Source of the DNA: Halobaculum sp. MBLA0147
GTDB lineage: Archaea > Halobacteriota > Halobacteria > Halobacteriales > Haloferacaceae
NCBI RefSeq assembly: GCF_041361345.1
Contig: NZ_JBGKAD010000001.1
Coordinates: forward strand, 1,674,001 to 1,738,000
Reading direction: 5' to 3'
DNA: 64,000 nucleotides
Shown: one piece after another, positions 34,329 to 43,390 of the stretch
How the letters are laid out: every line of letters begins with the position of its first letter
Numbering within the stretch: position 1 is the first letter of the stretch
Program-made: the position numbers and the translations under genes
The notes under the pieces: model-generated
What the model saw: only the letters and a program-made list of their open reading frames with translations
Database searches by the model: none
What the model was told of the DNA's origin: nothing

Positions 34329-34349
34329 AAATCAAGTAGGTTTGTAGCA

Positions 34350-35450
34350 GTGCAGAGAGTGTGGCGTCGGACGGCGGTGTACTCGCTGCTGTTGGCCGCC
34401 GCGTTGGTCGTGGCCGTCACCGTGAGCGCCGGGATCGGACCGGTGTCAATCCCCGCTCGCGAGGTGGTCGCGGTGTTGTTGAACGCGGTCGTCGTCCCGG
34501 TCGGGGTCGAGACGGTCGGCGGCGGCAGTGGCGGTCTCCTAGTGGTCCCGGAGGTGCGCGTGCGGCTCCACCACCCGTTCTCGTTCGTCGTCCCGGAGAC
34601 GCACGCCGTCATCGTCCGGAGCGTCCGCCTCCCGCGGATCCTGCTGGCGGCACTCGTCGGCGTCGCGCTGTCGGCGGCCGGCACCGTCATGCAGGGGTTC
34701 TTCCGGAACCCGATGGCGGACCCCTCCGTCGTCGGCGTCTCCTCCGGGGCGGCGGTCGGGGCGGTGACGGCCATCGTCCTCCCGTTCGCGGTGCCGTTCG
34801 GCCTCGGGCTCCAGGGGGCGGCGTTCCTCGGTGGACTCGTCGCCGGGTTCGCGGTGTACCTGATCGCGACGCGGGACGGGCGGACGCCGACGGCGACGCT
34901 GTTGCTCGTCGGCATCGCCGTCCAGACGCTGGCGAGTGCGGTGGTCTCGTTCGTGATCCTCTTCTCGGGCGACTCGATGCGGCGGGTCGTCTACTGGCTG
35001 ATGGGCCACCTCCAGAACGCCTCCTGGGACGAGGTGGTAGTCGCGGCGGCGGTGATCCCCCCGCTCGTCGTCGTCTTGGGGGCGTACACTCGCGACCTGA
35101 ACGCGATGTTGCTCGGCGAGGCGGACGCCGGCGCGCTGGGTGTCCGGGTCGAACACTCCAAGCGGGCGCTGTTGGCGGTGTCGTCGGTGTTGACCGGCGC
35201 GGCGGTCGCCGTCTCAGGTGTGATCGGCTTCGTCGGGCTGATCGTCCCCCACGGCGTCCGCCTCCTCGTCGGGCCGGACCACCGCGTGCTCCTCCCGACG
35301 AGCGCGCTGGCCGGCGGCACGTTCCTCGTCGCGGCCGACACGCTCGCTCGTTCCGGGGCGGTGGAACTCCCCGTCGGGATCGTCACCGCCGCCGCAGGTG
35401 CGCCGTTCTTCCTGTACCTCCTGCGGACCAGGGAGGTGTACGACCTGTGA
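34350..35450 (+). CDS. btuC: ABC transporter permease, FecCD/BtuC family
   Basis: A 366-residue protein with about 10 membrane helices that forms the channel of a vitamin B12 or iron-chelate importer. Typical blocks: VRLPRILLAALVGVALSAAG, MQGFFRNPMADPSVVGVSSG, WLMGHLQNASWDEVV and, near the end, GFVGLIVPHGVRLLVGPDHR (the ATPase-contact loop). A hydrophilic insertion (about residues 60-80) lies near the N-terminus. GTG 34350 is chosen from the TATA position; GTG 34359 is possible. The stop overlaps btuD. Confidence 0.92.
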   Translation: MQRVWRRTAVYSLLLAAALVVAVTVSAGIGPVSIPAREVVAVLLNAVVVPVGVETVGGGSGGLLVVPEVRVRLHHPFSFVVPETHAVIVRSVRLPRILLAALVGVALSAAGTVMQGFFRNPMADPSVVGVSSGAAVGAVTAIVLPFAVPFGLGLQGAAFLGGLVAGFAVYLIATRDGRTPTATLLLVGIAVQTLASAVVSFVILFSGDSMRRVVYWLMGHLQNASWDEVVVAAAVIPPLVVVLGAYTRDLNAMLLGEADAGALGVRVEHSKRALLAVSSVLTGAAVAVSGVIGFVGLIVPHGVRLLVGPDHRVLLPTSALAGGTFLVAADTLARSGAVELPVGIVTAAAGAPFFLYLLRTREVYDL

Positions 35451-36448
35451 GTCGGTCGGACGGGGTTGCGACCGACCCCGAGACGGATCACGAGTCGGAC
35501 GACACAACGTCGCCGGTCGTCGCCGCGGCGGACGTCCACGTCGAGTTGGGCGGCGAGGCCGTGTTGACGGGCGTCTCGCTGTCGGTCGCACGTGGCGAGT
35601 TGGTCGGTCTCGTCGGACCGAACGGCGCGGGGAAAACGACTCTGCTCCGGGTGCTCAACGGGACACTGACGCCGGATCGCGGCACCGTCCGGGTGGACGG
35701 CGTCCCGCTCGCGGATCGGAGTCGTCGTGCGGTCGCCCGACGAGTCGCGACGGTGCCACAGGAGACGCGGCTCTCCTTCGAGTTCTCCGTCGCGGACGTC
35801 GTGGAGATGGGCCGGACGCCGTACGTCTCCCGGTTCGGGCGGACGACGGCCGACGACCGCGCGGCGGTCGAGCGGGCGATGGAGCGGGCCGCCGTCGCCG
35901 AGTTCGCGGACCGTTCCGTGACGAGTCTCTCCGGGGGCGAGCGCCAGCGCGTCCTCCTGGCACGGGCGCTGGCGCAGTCGACGCCCGCGCTCCTGTTGGA
36001 CGAGCCGACGGCGAACCTCGACATCAACCACCAGGTGCGGACGTTCGAACTCGTCCGCGACGCCGTCGACGGCGGTCCGGAGCGTGACGACACCGGCCCG
36101 GAGCGCGACGACACCGGCTCGGAGCGTGACGACACTGGTCCGGAGCGCGACGACACCGGCTCGAAGCGTGACGACACCGGGCGGAAGGGTGTACTCGCGG
36201 CGATCCACGACCTCGACCTCGCCGCGCGGTACTGCGACCGGCTCGTGTTGCTGGCCGACGGCGCGGTCCAGGCCGCCGGCACGCCGGAGACGGTGCTGGC
36301 GAGTGACGCGCTCCAGACGGCCTTCGGCGTCCCGACGGAACTCAGCCACGACCCGACCACCGGCTCGCCACGCGTGACCGCCGTCACCGAGGACGAGTCG
36401 GACCCGAGTGGAACCGGCGAGACCCGACCGGAGACCGACGACGACTGA
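35447..36448 (+). CDS. btuD: ABC transporter ATPase with heptad-repeat insertion
   Basis: A 333-residue ATP-binding subunit for BtuC. The N-terminal 24 residues and the C-terminal 40 residues are acidic and disordered. Core motifs: Walker A GPNGAGKTT (57-65), Q-loop TVPQET (102-107), signature LSGGE (161-165), Walker B LLLDEP (182-187), D-loop ANLD (189-192) and switch H254 (AIHDLD). Five heptads of G-P/S-E-R-D-D-T (210-244) lie between the D-loop and the switch His, where other members have a few residues. The GTG start overlaps the btuC stop (GTGA). Confidence 0.93.
   Translation: MSRSDGVATDPETDHESDDTTSPVVAAADVHVELGGEAVLTGVSLSVARGELVGLVGPNGAGKTTLLRVLNGTLTPDRGTVRVDGVPLADRSRRAVARRVATVPQETRLSFEFSVADVVEMGRTPYVSRFGRTTADDRAAVERAMERAAVAEFADRSVTSLSGGERQRVLLARALAQSTPALLLDEPTANLDINHQVRTFELVRDAVDGGPERDDTGPERDDTGSERDDTGPERDDTGSKRDDTGRKGVLAAIHDLDLAARYCDRLVLLADGAVQAAGTPETVLASDALQTAFGVPTELSHDPTTGSPRVTAVTEDESDPSGTGETRPETDDD
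36074..36178 (+). repeat. Five in-frame 21-base repeats inside btuD
   Basis: Units 36074-36094, 36095-36115, 36116-36136, 36137-36157 and 36158-36178, consensus GGTCCGGAGCGTGACGACAC followed by C, each encoding a seven-residue unit such as GPERDDT. Changes are mostly synonymous or P/S and K/E swaps, so the repeat keeps its length and charge. Confidence 0.95.
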
Positions 36449-36505
36449 TCGGAGGCCGACGACTCCCGGCGAGGCACCTCGTTCCCAGAGTCGGGACCCC
36501 ACCCG

Positions 36506-37993
36506 TCAGTCGTCGACCACGTCGAGGTCCGTCACCTCGAAGCGGGCGCCGCCGGCCGCACTCTCGGCGACGGAGATCGACCAGTCGTGGGCGTCGACGA
36601 CGCCGGCGACGATCGACAGCCCGAGTCCCGTCCCGGACTCGGAGGTGGTGTAACTCGGCTCGAAGACGGCCTCGCGGTCCTCGGGGGGAATTCCCGGCCC
36701 GTCGTCGGCGACGAAGAAGCCGACCGGCTCCCCCTCGGCGTCCGTGACGGTGCCGACGTGGACCGTCGTCTCCCCGTCGCCGTGCTCGACGGCGTTGCGG
36801 AACAGGTTCTCGAAGAGGTGGCGGAGCCGCCCGCGGTCACACTCCACGCGGAGGCCGTCGACCGCCGACTCCAGCGTCGCGTCGGGGCCGTCGATCACGC
36901 CCCAGCAGGCGTCGACGAGCGAGGCGAGAGTGACCGACTCCGTCTCCGTGACGGTGCGGCCGGTGCGGGCCAGCGAGAGCGCGTCCTCGACGATGGTGTC
37001 CATCCGTTCGATCGCCTCGGCGGCGGTGTCGAGACTCTCCGTCTCGCCCGACCGCTCGCGGCGTGCCATGTCGACGCGGCCGGCTGCGACGTTCAGCGGA
37101 CTCCGGAGGTCGTGGGAGATGACGGAGATCAGCTGTTCGAGTTGGTCGTTCTGCCGCTCCAACTGGTGGCGGCGCTCGGCGGCCTCGCGTTGGCGTCGCT
37201 GGCGTTCGGTCACGTCGGCGTACACCGCGAACCCGTCGACGGGGTCGGCCTCCGCCAGCGGGATGTTGCGGAACCGGAACACGCGGAGCCCGGATGCGGC
37301 CTGCCGTTCGAGCGTGGCGTCGACGCGCTCGCCCGCGCGGACCTGCTCGTCGACGGCGTCCGCCTCCGTCTGCCGGTCGGGCGGGACGATCAACTCGTCG
37401 ACCTCGCTGTCGACGGCCCGCTCGCGGTCGTAGCCGAACACCTCGACGAAGGCGTCGTTGGCCGCCCGGATCACCGCCGCGCCACGCGTCTCGTCGAACT
37501 CGTAGGCGAACGTCGGCTCCGGGAACTCCTCGAACACCGCCGTGAGCGGGTTGCCGGGGCCGGAGAACTGCCCCGGGTCCGTCCGCCGCTCGGACACCGC
37601 CGTCGCGATCCGGTCCGCGAGGTCCGTCGCGTCCGTCCCCGTCCTGTCGACGCGGACGTACTCCGTCACGTCCATCGACACCGCACGCGCCGCGACCGCC
37701 TCCGAGCCGTCGGCCGCGACGAGGACGAAGGGGAGATCCGGGTGTTCCGCACGGACGGACGCGAGCAGCGAGAGCCCGTCGAGATCACTCAGCGTGTAGC
37801 TCGCGACGACACAGTCGATCTCCGCGTCGCCGACGGTCTCCAGAGCGACGTACGGGTCTCGTTCGAACGTCCGTTCGAACCGGTCGCGAGCGGCGACGAG
37901 CCGGCCGGTCAGCTCCGCGGCCGCACCCGACCAGCCGCTCACGCACAACAGGCTGATGGCGTCGTCTCGTTCGTCGACCGCACCGTGTGCCAT
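36506..37993 (-). CDS. Sensor histidine kinase: receiver-like, PAS, HisKA, HATPase
   Basis: A 495-residue cytosolic kinase without membrane helices. Residues about 10-130 look like a receiver domain, but the phospho-acceptor Asp is replaced ([13 protein letters not shown]; Ser65 at that site). A PAS domain (about 150-265) is followed by HisKA with H294 ([10 protein letters not shown]) and an ATPase domain with N-box [10 protein letters not shown]1 DDGPGIP and G2 GTGLGLSIV. Haloarchaea have many such soluble PAS kinases. Signal and partner regulator are unknown. It is convergent with btuD. Confidence 0.92.
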   Translation of the reverse strand: MAHGAVDERDDAISLLCVSGWSGAAAELTGRLVAARDRFERTFERDPYVALETVGDAEIDCVVASYTLSDLDGLSLLASVRAEHPDLPFVLVAADGSEAVAARAVSMDVTEYVRVDRTGTDATDLADRIATAVSERRTDPGQFSGPGNPLTAVFEEFPEPTFAYEFDETRGAAVIRAANDAFVEVFGYDRERAVDSEVDELIVPPDRQTEADAVDEQVRAGERVDATLERQAASGLRVFRFRNIPLAEADPVDGFAVYADVTERQRRQREAAERRHQLERQNDQLEQLISVISHDLRSPLNVAAGRVDMARRERSGETESLDTAAEAIERMDTIVEDALSLARTGRTVTETESVTLASLVDACWGVIDGPDATLESAVDGLRVECDRGRLRHLFENLFRNAVEHGDGETTVHVGTVTDAEGEPVGFFVADDGPGIPPEDREAVFEPSYTTSESGTGLGLSIVAGVVDAHDWSISVAESAAGGARFEVTDLDVVDD

Positions 37994-38167
37994 TCGAATC
38001 GGGTCACGGATTCCGTGTGGAAAAATCCCGGCACTCGCTCCGCACCACGCGGCGGGGATTCAACGGGATCGGAGCGGTAGTCTCCGGTGACAGATCCGAC
38101 ACGCGCCGTTCGACACGTCGTCGGCAGATCCGACACGCCCTTGCCCGCCGGCCGCCGAGTGAGGTGT

Positions 38168-39292
38168 GTGACAGAGGATCGGGCCGAGCAGACGACGGAG
38201 GCCGACGCCGAGAGAGGTGGCGAGTCGGCGGCAGCCGACGACGACACGGCGACGGACAGCGACACGTTCACCGCCCCGTGTGTCCGCGTCGCACGCGAGG
38301 AGGGGGAGGCGACCCGCGAGCGGCTCGCCGACGCGGGGCTGTTGGACGGGGACCGCCAGATCGAGGTGGTCGACGGGGAGATCTACGTCCCGGTCACCGA
38401 CGCCGCGGCCGTCCCGTCGTCGGACGACGTGGTCGACCGCGCGACCGGCGAGCGAGACCGCCAGACGACACCCGCGGACGTGCTCGGCTGGGACCCCACC
38501 TACGAGCGACTCGGCGACGTGGTCGTGATCGACGAGGACGATCCCGAGCGCGCCCGGACCGTCGCCGACGCGATCACGACCTCGGACGTGCCCTGCGAGA
38601 CCGTGTTGAACCGCGCCTCGAAGGTCAACGGGGAGTACCGCGTCCGCGAGTGGGAGGTGCTCGCCGGCACGGAGACGGAGACGGTCCACCGCGAGTACGG
38701 CCACGCGTTCCGCCTCGACCCGACCGAGGTGTACTTCTCGCCGCGACTGGCGACGGAACGCCACCGCGTGATCGAGCAGGTGACCGACGGCGAGCGCGCA
38801 CTCGACATGTTCGCGGGTGTCGGCCCGTTCGCGGTGCCGATGGCGACCCGCGGTGCCGAGGTGGTCGCCGTCGACGCGAACCCCGCCGCCGTCCCGTACC
38901 TCGAGACCAACGCCGAGCGCAACGGCGTCGCGGACCGCGTGACGGCGATCCAGGCGGACGTACGCGACGTGGCCGACGGCCTCCCGGAGGACCCGCGGCC
39001 GGCGGTGCGGGCGGGCTACTGCGACTGGGCGGACCGACTGGTGGCGAACCTCCCACACTCCGCCGACGAGTTCCTCGACACCGCGGTGGCGCTGGCGGGC
39101 GACGACTGTGTACTCCACTACTACGACATCCAACACGAGGACGACCCGTTCGGCCCGGGCGAACGGGCGATTCGCGAGGCGGTCGCCGCGAGCGAGGCCG
39201 ACTACACCGTCTCCGTCGAGACGGAACACGTCGTCCGCTCGTACGCGCCACACGAACTGAACGTCTGTCTCGACGTGCGACTGCGGCGGTGA
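38168..39292 (+). CDS. trm5: tRNA (guanine37-N1)-methyltransferase, Trm5 family
   Basis: A 374-residue SAM-dependent enzyme that methylates G37 next to the tRNA anticodon, limiting frameshifts. The segment YGHAFRLDPTEVYFSPRLAT, the SAM motif DMFAGVGPFAVPMA and the NLPHSADEFL motif (where the catalytic loop is) are those of Trm5. An N-terminal RNA-binding domain (about 60-190) is present; the first 40 residues are acidic and disordered. GTG 38168 is the most likely start. The gene lies divergent from the kinase. Confidence 0.88.
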   Translation: MTEDRAEQTTEADAERGGESAAADDDTATDSDTFTAPCVRVAREEGEATRERLADAGLLDGDRQIEVVDGEIYVPVTDAAAVPSSDDVVDRATGERDRQTTPADVLGWDPTYERLGDVVVIDEDDPERARTVADAITTSDVPCETVLNRASKVNGEYRVREWEVLAGTETETVHREYGHAFRLDPTEVYFSPRLATERHRVIEQVTDGERALDMFAGVGPFAVPMATRGAEVVAVDANPAAVPYLETNAERNGVADRVTAIQADVRDVADGLPEDPRPAVRAGYCDWADRLVANLPHSADEFLDTAVALAGDDCVLHYYDIQHEDDPFGPGERAIREAVAASEADYTVSVETEHVVRSYAPHELNVCLDVRLRR

Positions 39293-39319
39293 GCGAGCCT
39301 TCCCCACGTGCGACTCCAG

Positions 39320-39360
39320 GAGAGTCAGCTACCCACCCCTGAAGCGGTGGGCTTCCGCCT
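39320..39360. mobile_element. Solitary IS200/IS605 (TnpB-type) right-end-like hairpin
   Basis: The sequence GTCAGCTACCCACCCCTGAA continues to GCGGTGGGCTTCC, with a CCCACC/GGTGGG stem (39332-39337 and 39346-39351) and an 8-base loop. I recall this combination from the 3' end of haloarchaeal TnpB (IS1341-type) elements, where the hairpin belongs to the guide (omega) RNA. No tnpB or tnpA gene is present here, so this would be a relic or a miniature element. Confidence 0.45.
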
Positions 39361-39538
39361 CGCTCCGCTGTGAGCCGCCGGCTCGTGACGGCGACAGTCG
39401 TCCCAGCGCGTGGCGGTGGGGTGACACAGTGTGTCACAGCGCGTGGACGTGGCGACGGGCGTCCGCGCGGGTGACCCCGGTAACCGTCTGGAGAACACCG
39501 GTATACTCTTGATACGTCGGTGCGTGTTTTACTACCGA

Positions 39539-39565
39539 TACCGGATCGTCACCGGTAGCGATCCG
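39539..39565. promoter_or_regulatory. Nested inverted repeats before halorhodopsin
   Basis: TACCGG...CCGGTA (39539-39544 and 39552-39557) and CGGATCG...CGATCCG (39542-39548 and 39559-39565) overlap. A TATA-like GTTTTAC (39526-39532) is just upstream, so the repeats cover the expected transcription start. They could bind an oxygen- or light-related regulator. The known bop-type upstream element is not obvious. Confidence 0.45.
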
Positions 39566-39575
39566 TGACACGACC

Positions 39576-40400
39576 ATGATGCTAGCGAACGTACTCGACA
39601 CGGCGGCGCGAGGTACCGTTCCACTACAGACGCAGGCGGACACAGTCGACGCGATCAGGGAGAGCCTCCTGCTCAGTTCGTCGCTGTGGGTGAACGTCGC
39701 ACTCGCGGGGCTCTCGATCCTCCTGTTCGTCTACATGGGTCGCGACCTGACGGAGTCGCGGGCGAAACTGATCTGGGTGGCGGCGCTGCTCGTCCCGCTG
39801 GTGTCCATCTCGTCGTACGCCAGTCTGGTGTCGGGGCTCACCGTCGGCTTCCTGGAGATGCCGGCGGGCCACCCGCTCGCGGGACAGGGTGAGATCCTCT
39901 CGCCGTGGGGCCGGTACCTGACGTGGACGTTCTCCACGCCGGCCATCCTCGCCGCGCTCGGGCTCGTCGCCGGGACGGACTTCACGAAGCTGTTCACCGC
40001 GATCACGATGGACGTGGGGATGTGTGTGACCGGGCTCGCCGCGGCGCTGATCACGAGTTCCCTGCTCGTCCGCTGGGTGTTCTTCGGGATCAGCACCGCG
40101 TTCTTCCTCGTGGTGGTGTACGTGATCCTGGTGGAGTGGTCCGACGACGCGGCGCGTGCCGGCACCAGCGAGATCTTCGACGGGCTCCGGAACCTCACCG
40201 TCGTCCTGTGGTTCGGCTACCCGATCCTGTGGGCACTCGGCTCCGAGGGGCTCGCGGTGTTGGGCGTCGGGCTCACCTCGTGGGGCTACTCCGGGCTGGA
40301 CATCCTCGCGAAGTACCTGTTCGCGTTCCTCCTGTTGCGGTGGGTCGCGAACAACGAGTCCGTCGTCGCCTCCAACCCGTCGCTGCTGGGTGACGAGTGA
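39576..40400 (+). CDS. hop: Halorhodopsin, light-driven chloride pump
   Basis: A 274-residue seven-helix retinal protein. The Schiff-base lysine is K246 (LDILAKYLF) with D242 as counter-ion. In helix C, RYLTWTFSTPAILAALG has T116 where proton pumps have Asp85 and A127 where they have Asp96, and S120 in place of Thr89: the T-S-A pattern of halorhodopsins, which pump chloride inward. R113 matches Arg82. The N-terminal extension up to residue 30 is typical. ATG 39579 is an alternative start. No bop, brp or bat gene lies nearby. Confidence 0.96.
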   Translation: MMLANVLDTAARGTVPLQTQADTVDAIRESLLLSSSLWVNVALAGLSILLFVYMGRDLTESRAKLIWVAALLVPLVSISSYASLVSGLTVGFLEMPAGHPLAGQGEILSPWGRYLTWTFSTPAILAALGLVAGTDFTKLFTAITMDVGMCVTGLAAALITSSLLVRWVFFGISTAFFLVVVYVILVEWSDDAARAGTSEIFDGLRNLTVVLWFGYPILWALGSEGLAVLGVGLTSWGYSGLDILAKYLFAFLLLRWVANNESVVASNPSLLGDE

Positions 40401-40482
40401 CGACGGCGAGACGGGTCGGAGTCGACGGGTGACGCGCGAGACTCGTGGGAGCGGTCCCACGAGCCGACACCCGCGCCGGGCA

Positions 40483-40492
40483 AAGGTTTACG
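40483..40492 (+). promoter_or_regulatory. TATA-like promoter element of the plus-strand tubulin-locus operon
   Basis: AGGTTTACGG is centred about 30 bases before the ATG at 40518, the usual distance for a leaderless haloarchaeal gene. No other promoter-like element is seen until 48339, which supports one transcript. Confidence 0.55.
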
Positions 40493-40517
40493 GCGAACAG
40501 TTCCGTGCACACGGACG

Positions 40518-41666
40518 ATGCCAATACGACCAGTAGACCGAGACGCGCTGGCGGACGCGTGTCGGTCGGTCGCACAAGACGAGTTCGGCTTCGTCTACGT
40601 CGACCGCGACCGCGAGCGGATCGAGAGCGAGTACGAGTCGAGCGACAAGAGTCTCGTCCACGCGGACTCGCTGTCGAAGTCCGACATCGAGGAGACGCTC
40701 TCGACGGTCGCGAGCGAGGAGACCAGTTCGATCGAACGGATCAGGAACGGTGTCTTCTACGTCGATCCGTTCGGTCGCGGGATCGACATGGGCGTCGCCG
40801 AGGAACTGCAGGAACTGTTCCGCAACCAGATCGTCGTCACGACGGAGGACCTCCGCCAGCACTTCGACCTCGCGTTGGACGACGCGGAGTTCTTCGCCGA
40901 GGAACTCCGGTCGGGCCAACGCGGGTTGGTGATGCGGATCGTCGCCGGGAACCGGAGCTACTACACGGTGGGCCCGAAGCTGAAGGACCACGTCGCCGGG
41001 GGCGGCGAGGACTTGGAGGACAAACTCGTCCACGAGAGTCTCGACGGGAAGATCTCCCACGGAGAACTGGAGGACGCGATCTCCGTCTCCGCGGTGTCGG
41101 ACGTGATCGGCTACCTCCAGACGGAGGGGTACGTCGTCGACCTCGACGGGGAGTACCTCGTCCCGGCGGCCATCGAGGAGTACACCCGGTGGCTGGCCGG
41201 CGAGATCGCCGACGACGTGGTCGACGCCTTCCAGAGCGCGGGGTACGTGATGCCGGTCTCCGAGTACGACTCGCTGTTGACCGAGGAGATCGAGCGTCGC
41301 TCGAACGTGTTGTCGGCGGTCCGGTCGAGTCGCGGCGACCTCTCGGAGCGGGACGTGTTGCGTGGGGTCCGCGAGCGGTTCGACGGGACGGACAACCCCG
41401 AGATCGAACGCGACGACACGCGCGGACTGGCCGTCCACGTCGACCCGGCCGACGAGACCGTCGAGTCACACGCCGACGAGGTCGTCCGCCCGGTGTTGAA
41501 CGAGACGACCGCACAGACGCCGTCGAGTCTCCTCGACTCCGTCCGGCCGGAGATCGAGGACCTGCGGCTCGCGAGCACGACGGCGGCCAACGAGTACCTG
41601 CGCGAGCGGATCACGGAGCGCGCCGACGAACTGATCAGAGACGACTTCGCGAGTGAGGCATCATGA
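40518..41666 (+). CDS. Unknown protein with winged-helix-like repeats, first gene of the locus, 382 aa
   Basis: A soluble acidic protein. It shows several segments with the rhythm of winged helices: VTTEDLRQHFDLALDDAEFF then GLVMRIVAGNRSYYTVGP (about 108-155), and GKISHGELEDAISVSAVSDV then YVVDLDGEYLVPAA (about 177-218). The C-terminal third is helical (YLRERITERADELIRDDF). No catalytic residues are recognised. The stop overlaps the next start (ATGA), so expression is coupled. It could be a scaffold or adaptor for the AAA+ protein. Confidence 0.72.
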   Translation: MPIRPVDRDALADACRSVAQDEFGFVYVDRDRERIESEYESSDKSLVHADSLSKSDIEETLSTVASEETSSIERIRNGVFYVDPFGRGIDMGVAEELQELFRNQIVVTTEDLRQHFDLALDDAEFFAEELRSGQRGLVMRIVAGNRSYYTVGPKLKDHVAGGGEDLEDKLVHESLDGKISHGELEDAISVSAVSDVIGYLQTEGYVVDLDGEYLVPAAIEEYTRWLAGEIADDVVDAFQSAGYVMPVSEYDSLLTEEIERRSNVLSAVRSSRGDLSERDVLRGVRERFDGTDNPEIERDDTRGLAVHVDPADETVESHADEVVRPVLNETTAQTPSSLLDSVRPEIEDLRLASTTAANEYLRERITERADELIRDDFASEAS

Positions 41667-42673
41667 GAGAGTTCAGCGAGTTCACCGAGGAGGACGGTAT
41701 CGTCACCGCGATCCCACAGAGCGCGAACAACGAGGCGGTCAGGTTCGACGCCAGCATCGTCGAGCGCCGCGACGAGGAGGAGATCGGCAACTGGGAGGAG
41801 TTGGTCTCGGAGTTGATGGACTACGACCTCGGCGAGGCGTTGGAGATCGACGAAGACGGGCAGGCGGTGATCGACCGCGACCAGGCGGTCGGCGCGTTGC
41901 TCGACGCCGACGAGTCCGAGATCGACGCCTCCACGGAGTGGCAGGCGACGGCCGTGTTGGAGTTCCTCGACAGAGAGAACGTCGTCGAGGTCGACGACGC
42001 CGGGCAGGTGACGGTGTTGAAGCCGCTCGACCAGATCGCCGAGAGCGACTACCCGCGGATGTACAACAACTGGGCGGCGATGTTCGACACCTGCATCGAC
42101 CGGATCGACTACGCCCACGACCGCGTCGAGGAGGCCAAAGAGCGGTTCGAGAACCGCGAACGCGAGACGGAGAAGCGCGGCGGGAACGTCGACCCGGTCC
42201 AGCGACAACGGGAACTCGAACAGAAGATGCAGAACCTCGTCGGGAGTCGGTCGCCGTCCGAGTTGTCCGGCGAGGACCGCGAGCGGTTCAAACAGCTCCG
42301 CGAGCAGTACCACTTCTACGAGAACTTGGAGGAGACGAAGAACACGGAGATCGGCGAGGCGGGCAACCGCGCCGAGGAACTCGGGACGGTGATGGAGAAG
42401 TTCGAGGCGATGCGGGGTGTGATGGTCGAGAAGCGCGAGTCGTTCCGCGAACTCGCGCTCGGCGAGGCGATCTTCCCCGAAGATCTCGTCGAGTTGTCCG
42501 AACAGTACGCCGGACTGCTCTCGTCGATCAGCGGGGTGATGGAGCCCGAAGAGAAGATGGAGGAGGAGTCCGACGACGAGTTCTTCGAGAACCTGGGCAC
42601 CGACGACGAACTCGACGAGGTGACCGAGCAGGCCGAGTCGATCGCCGACCAACCACTCACACAACAGTCGTAG
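41663..42673 (+). CDS. Coiled-coil protein, second gene of the locus, 336 aa
   Basis: The N-terminal part (about 1-125) is beta/alpha mixed (DGIVTAIPQSANNEAVRFDA, ATAVLEFLDRENVVEVDDAG). A conserved-looking NNWAAMFDTCIDRIDYAHDR starts a long charged coiled coil (about 135-305), with EQYHFYENLEETKNTEIGEA in it. The tail is strongly acidic (EEKMEEESDDEFFENLG). No membrane segment. ATGA overlap with the first gene and a three-base gap to the next show one operon. Function unknown; a structural or assembly role is plausible. Confidence 0.72.
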   Translation: MREFSEFTEEDGIVTAIPQSANNEAVRFDASIVERRDEEEIGNWEELVSELMDYDLGEALEIDEDGQAVIDRDQAVGALLDADESEIDASTEWQATAVLEFLDRENVVEVDDAGQVTVLKPLDQIAESDYPRMYNNWAAMFDTCIDRIDYAHDRVEEAKERFENRERETEKRGGNVDPVQRQRELEQKMQNLVGSRSPSELSGEDRERFKQLREQYHFYENLEETKNTEIGEAGNRAEELGTVMEKFEAMRGVMVEKRESFRELALGEAIFPEDLVELSEQYAGLLSSISGVMEPEEKMEEESDDEFFENLGTDDELDEVTEQAESIADQPLTQQS

Positions 42674-42676
42674 CGT

Positions 42677-43390
42677 ATGGAGACCGACTCGCTGTTGAGC
42701 GACCTGGCGGCCGTCGACCGCGCCCTCGCGGAGCTGCTGGACGGGGGGCGGCCGGCGGCGAGCGGACCGTGGGAGACCGCACACACGGTGTGTGAGCGGC
42801 TCGTCGCGCTCACGGAGACGCTCGCGGCCGTCGATCACGTCCCGTCGTTGCCCGAGACGCCGCCCGCGGCCGCCGACGAGCGAGTCGCGAACGCGCTCGA
42901 CGCGCGGCTGGACGAGCGGCTGGACGACGGACTCCGTACCGACGGTGGCCCGGGCGCCGGCGACGACCCCGGGAGCGTCTCGCCGGACGAGACCGAGACG
43001 ACCGCTCCGGACGAGACTGCGGTGGTCGAGGCGGAGCGACTCGCGCCGGACGGGGACGGACACGCCGTGCCGTTGGGGAAGACGTGGCCGCGGGCGGCGA
43101 ACTGGTACGTCCTGTACCCGTGGTTGGCCGAGCGACTCCGGGCGCTCGAACGGGACTGTCGCCGGTGTCGACAGCGACTCGACGCGACGGACGCCGGCCG
43201 TGTCACCGAGGCGTTCGCCGACCTGTCGCGGATGTTGACGGAGTTGGCGTCGGTCCTCGACAGACTCCCGGCCGTCGCGTTGTGGCTCGACCCGCCGGAC
43301 GCGCTGGCGGCGGCGGAGTTCGAGGAGATCGAATCGTTCCTGCAACGCGTCCTGGCGGCGGGAGCCGAGGGGAGTCACGCGTGGCAGTGA
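42677..43390 (+). CDS. Unknown helical protein, third gene of the locus, 237 aa
   Basis: An N-terminal helical part (METDSLLSDLAAVDRALAEL) is joined by an acidic linker (about 90-120) to a C-terminal helical domain with several Trp residues (GKTWPRAANWYVLYPWLAER, ALERDCRRCRQRL) and a last helix EFEEIESFLQRVLAAG. The pair of Cys in CRRC is isolated, so zinc binding is unlikely. The stop overlaps the GTG of the following micro-ORF. No family recognised. Confidence 0.68.
   Translation: METDSLLSDLAAVDRALAELLDGGRPAASGPWETAHTVCERLVALTETLAAVDHVPSLPETPPAAADERVANALDARLDERLDDGLRTDGGPGAGDDPGSVSPDETETTAPDETAVVEAERLAPDGDGHAVPLGKTWPRAANWYVLYPWLAERLRALERDCRRCRQRLDATDAGRVTEAFADLSRMLTELASVLDRLPAVALWLDPPDALAAAEFEEIESFLQRVLAAGAEGSHAWQ

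Noticed and set aside
39434-39643. 69-codon minus-strand frame upstream of hop
   Set aside because: It overlaps the hop promoter and start, with no TATA or coding pattern of its own.
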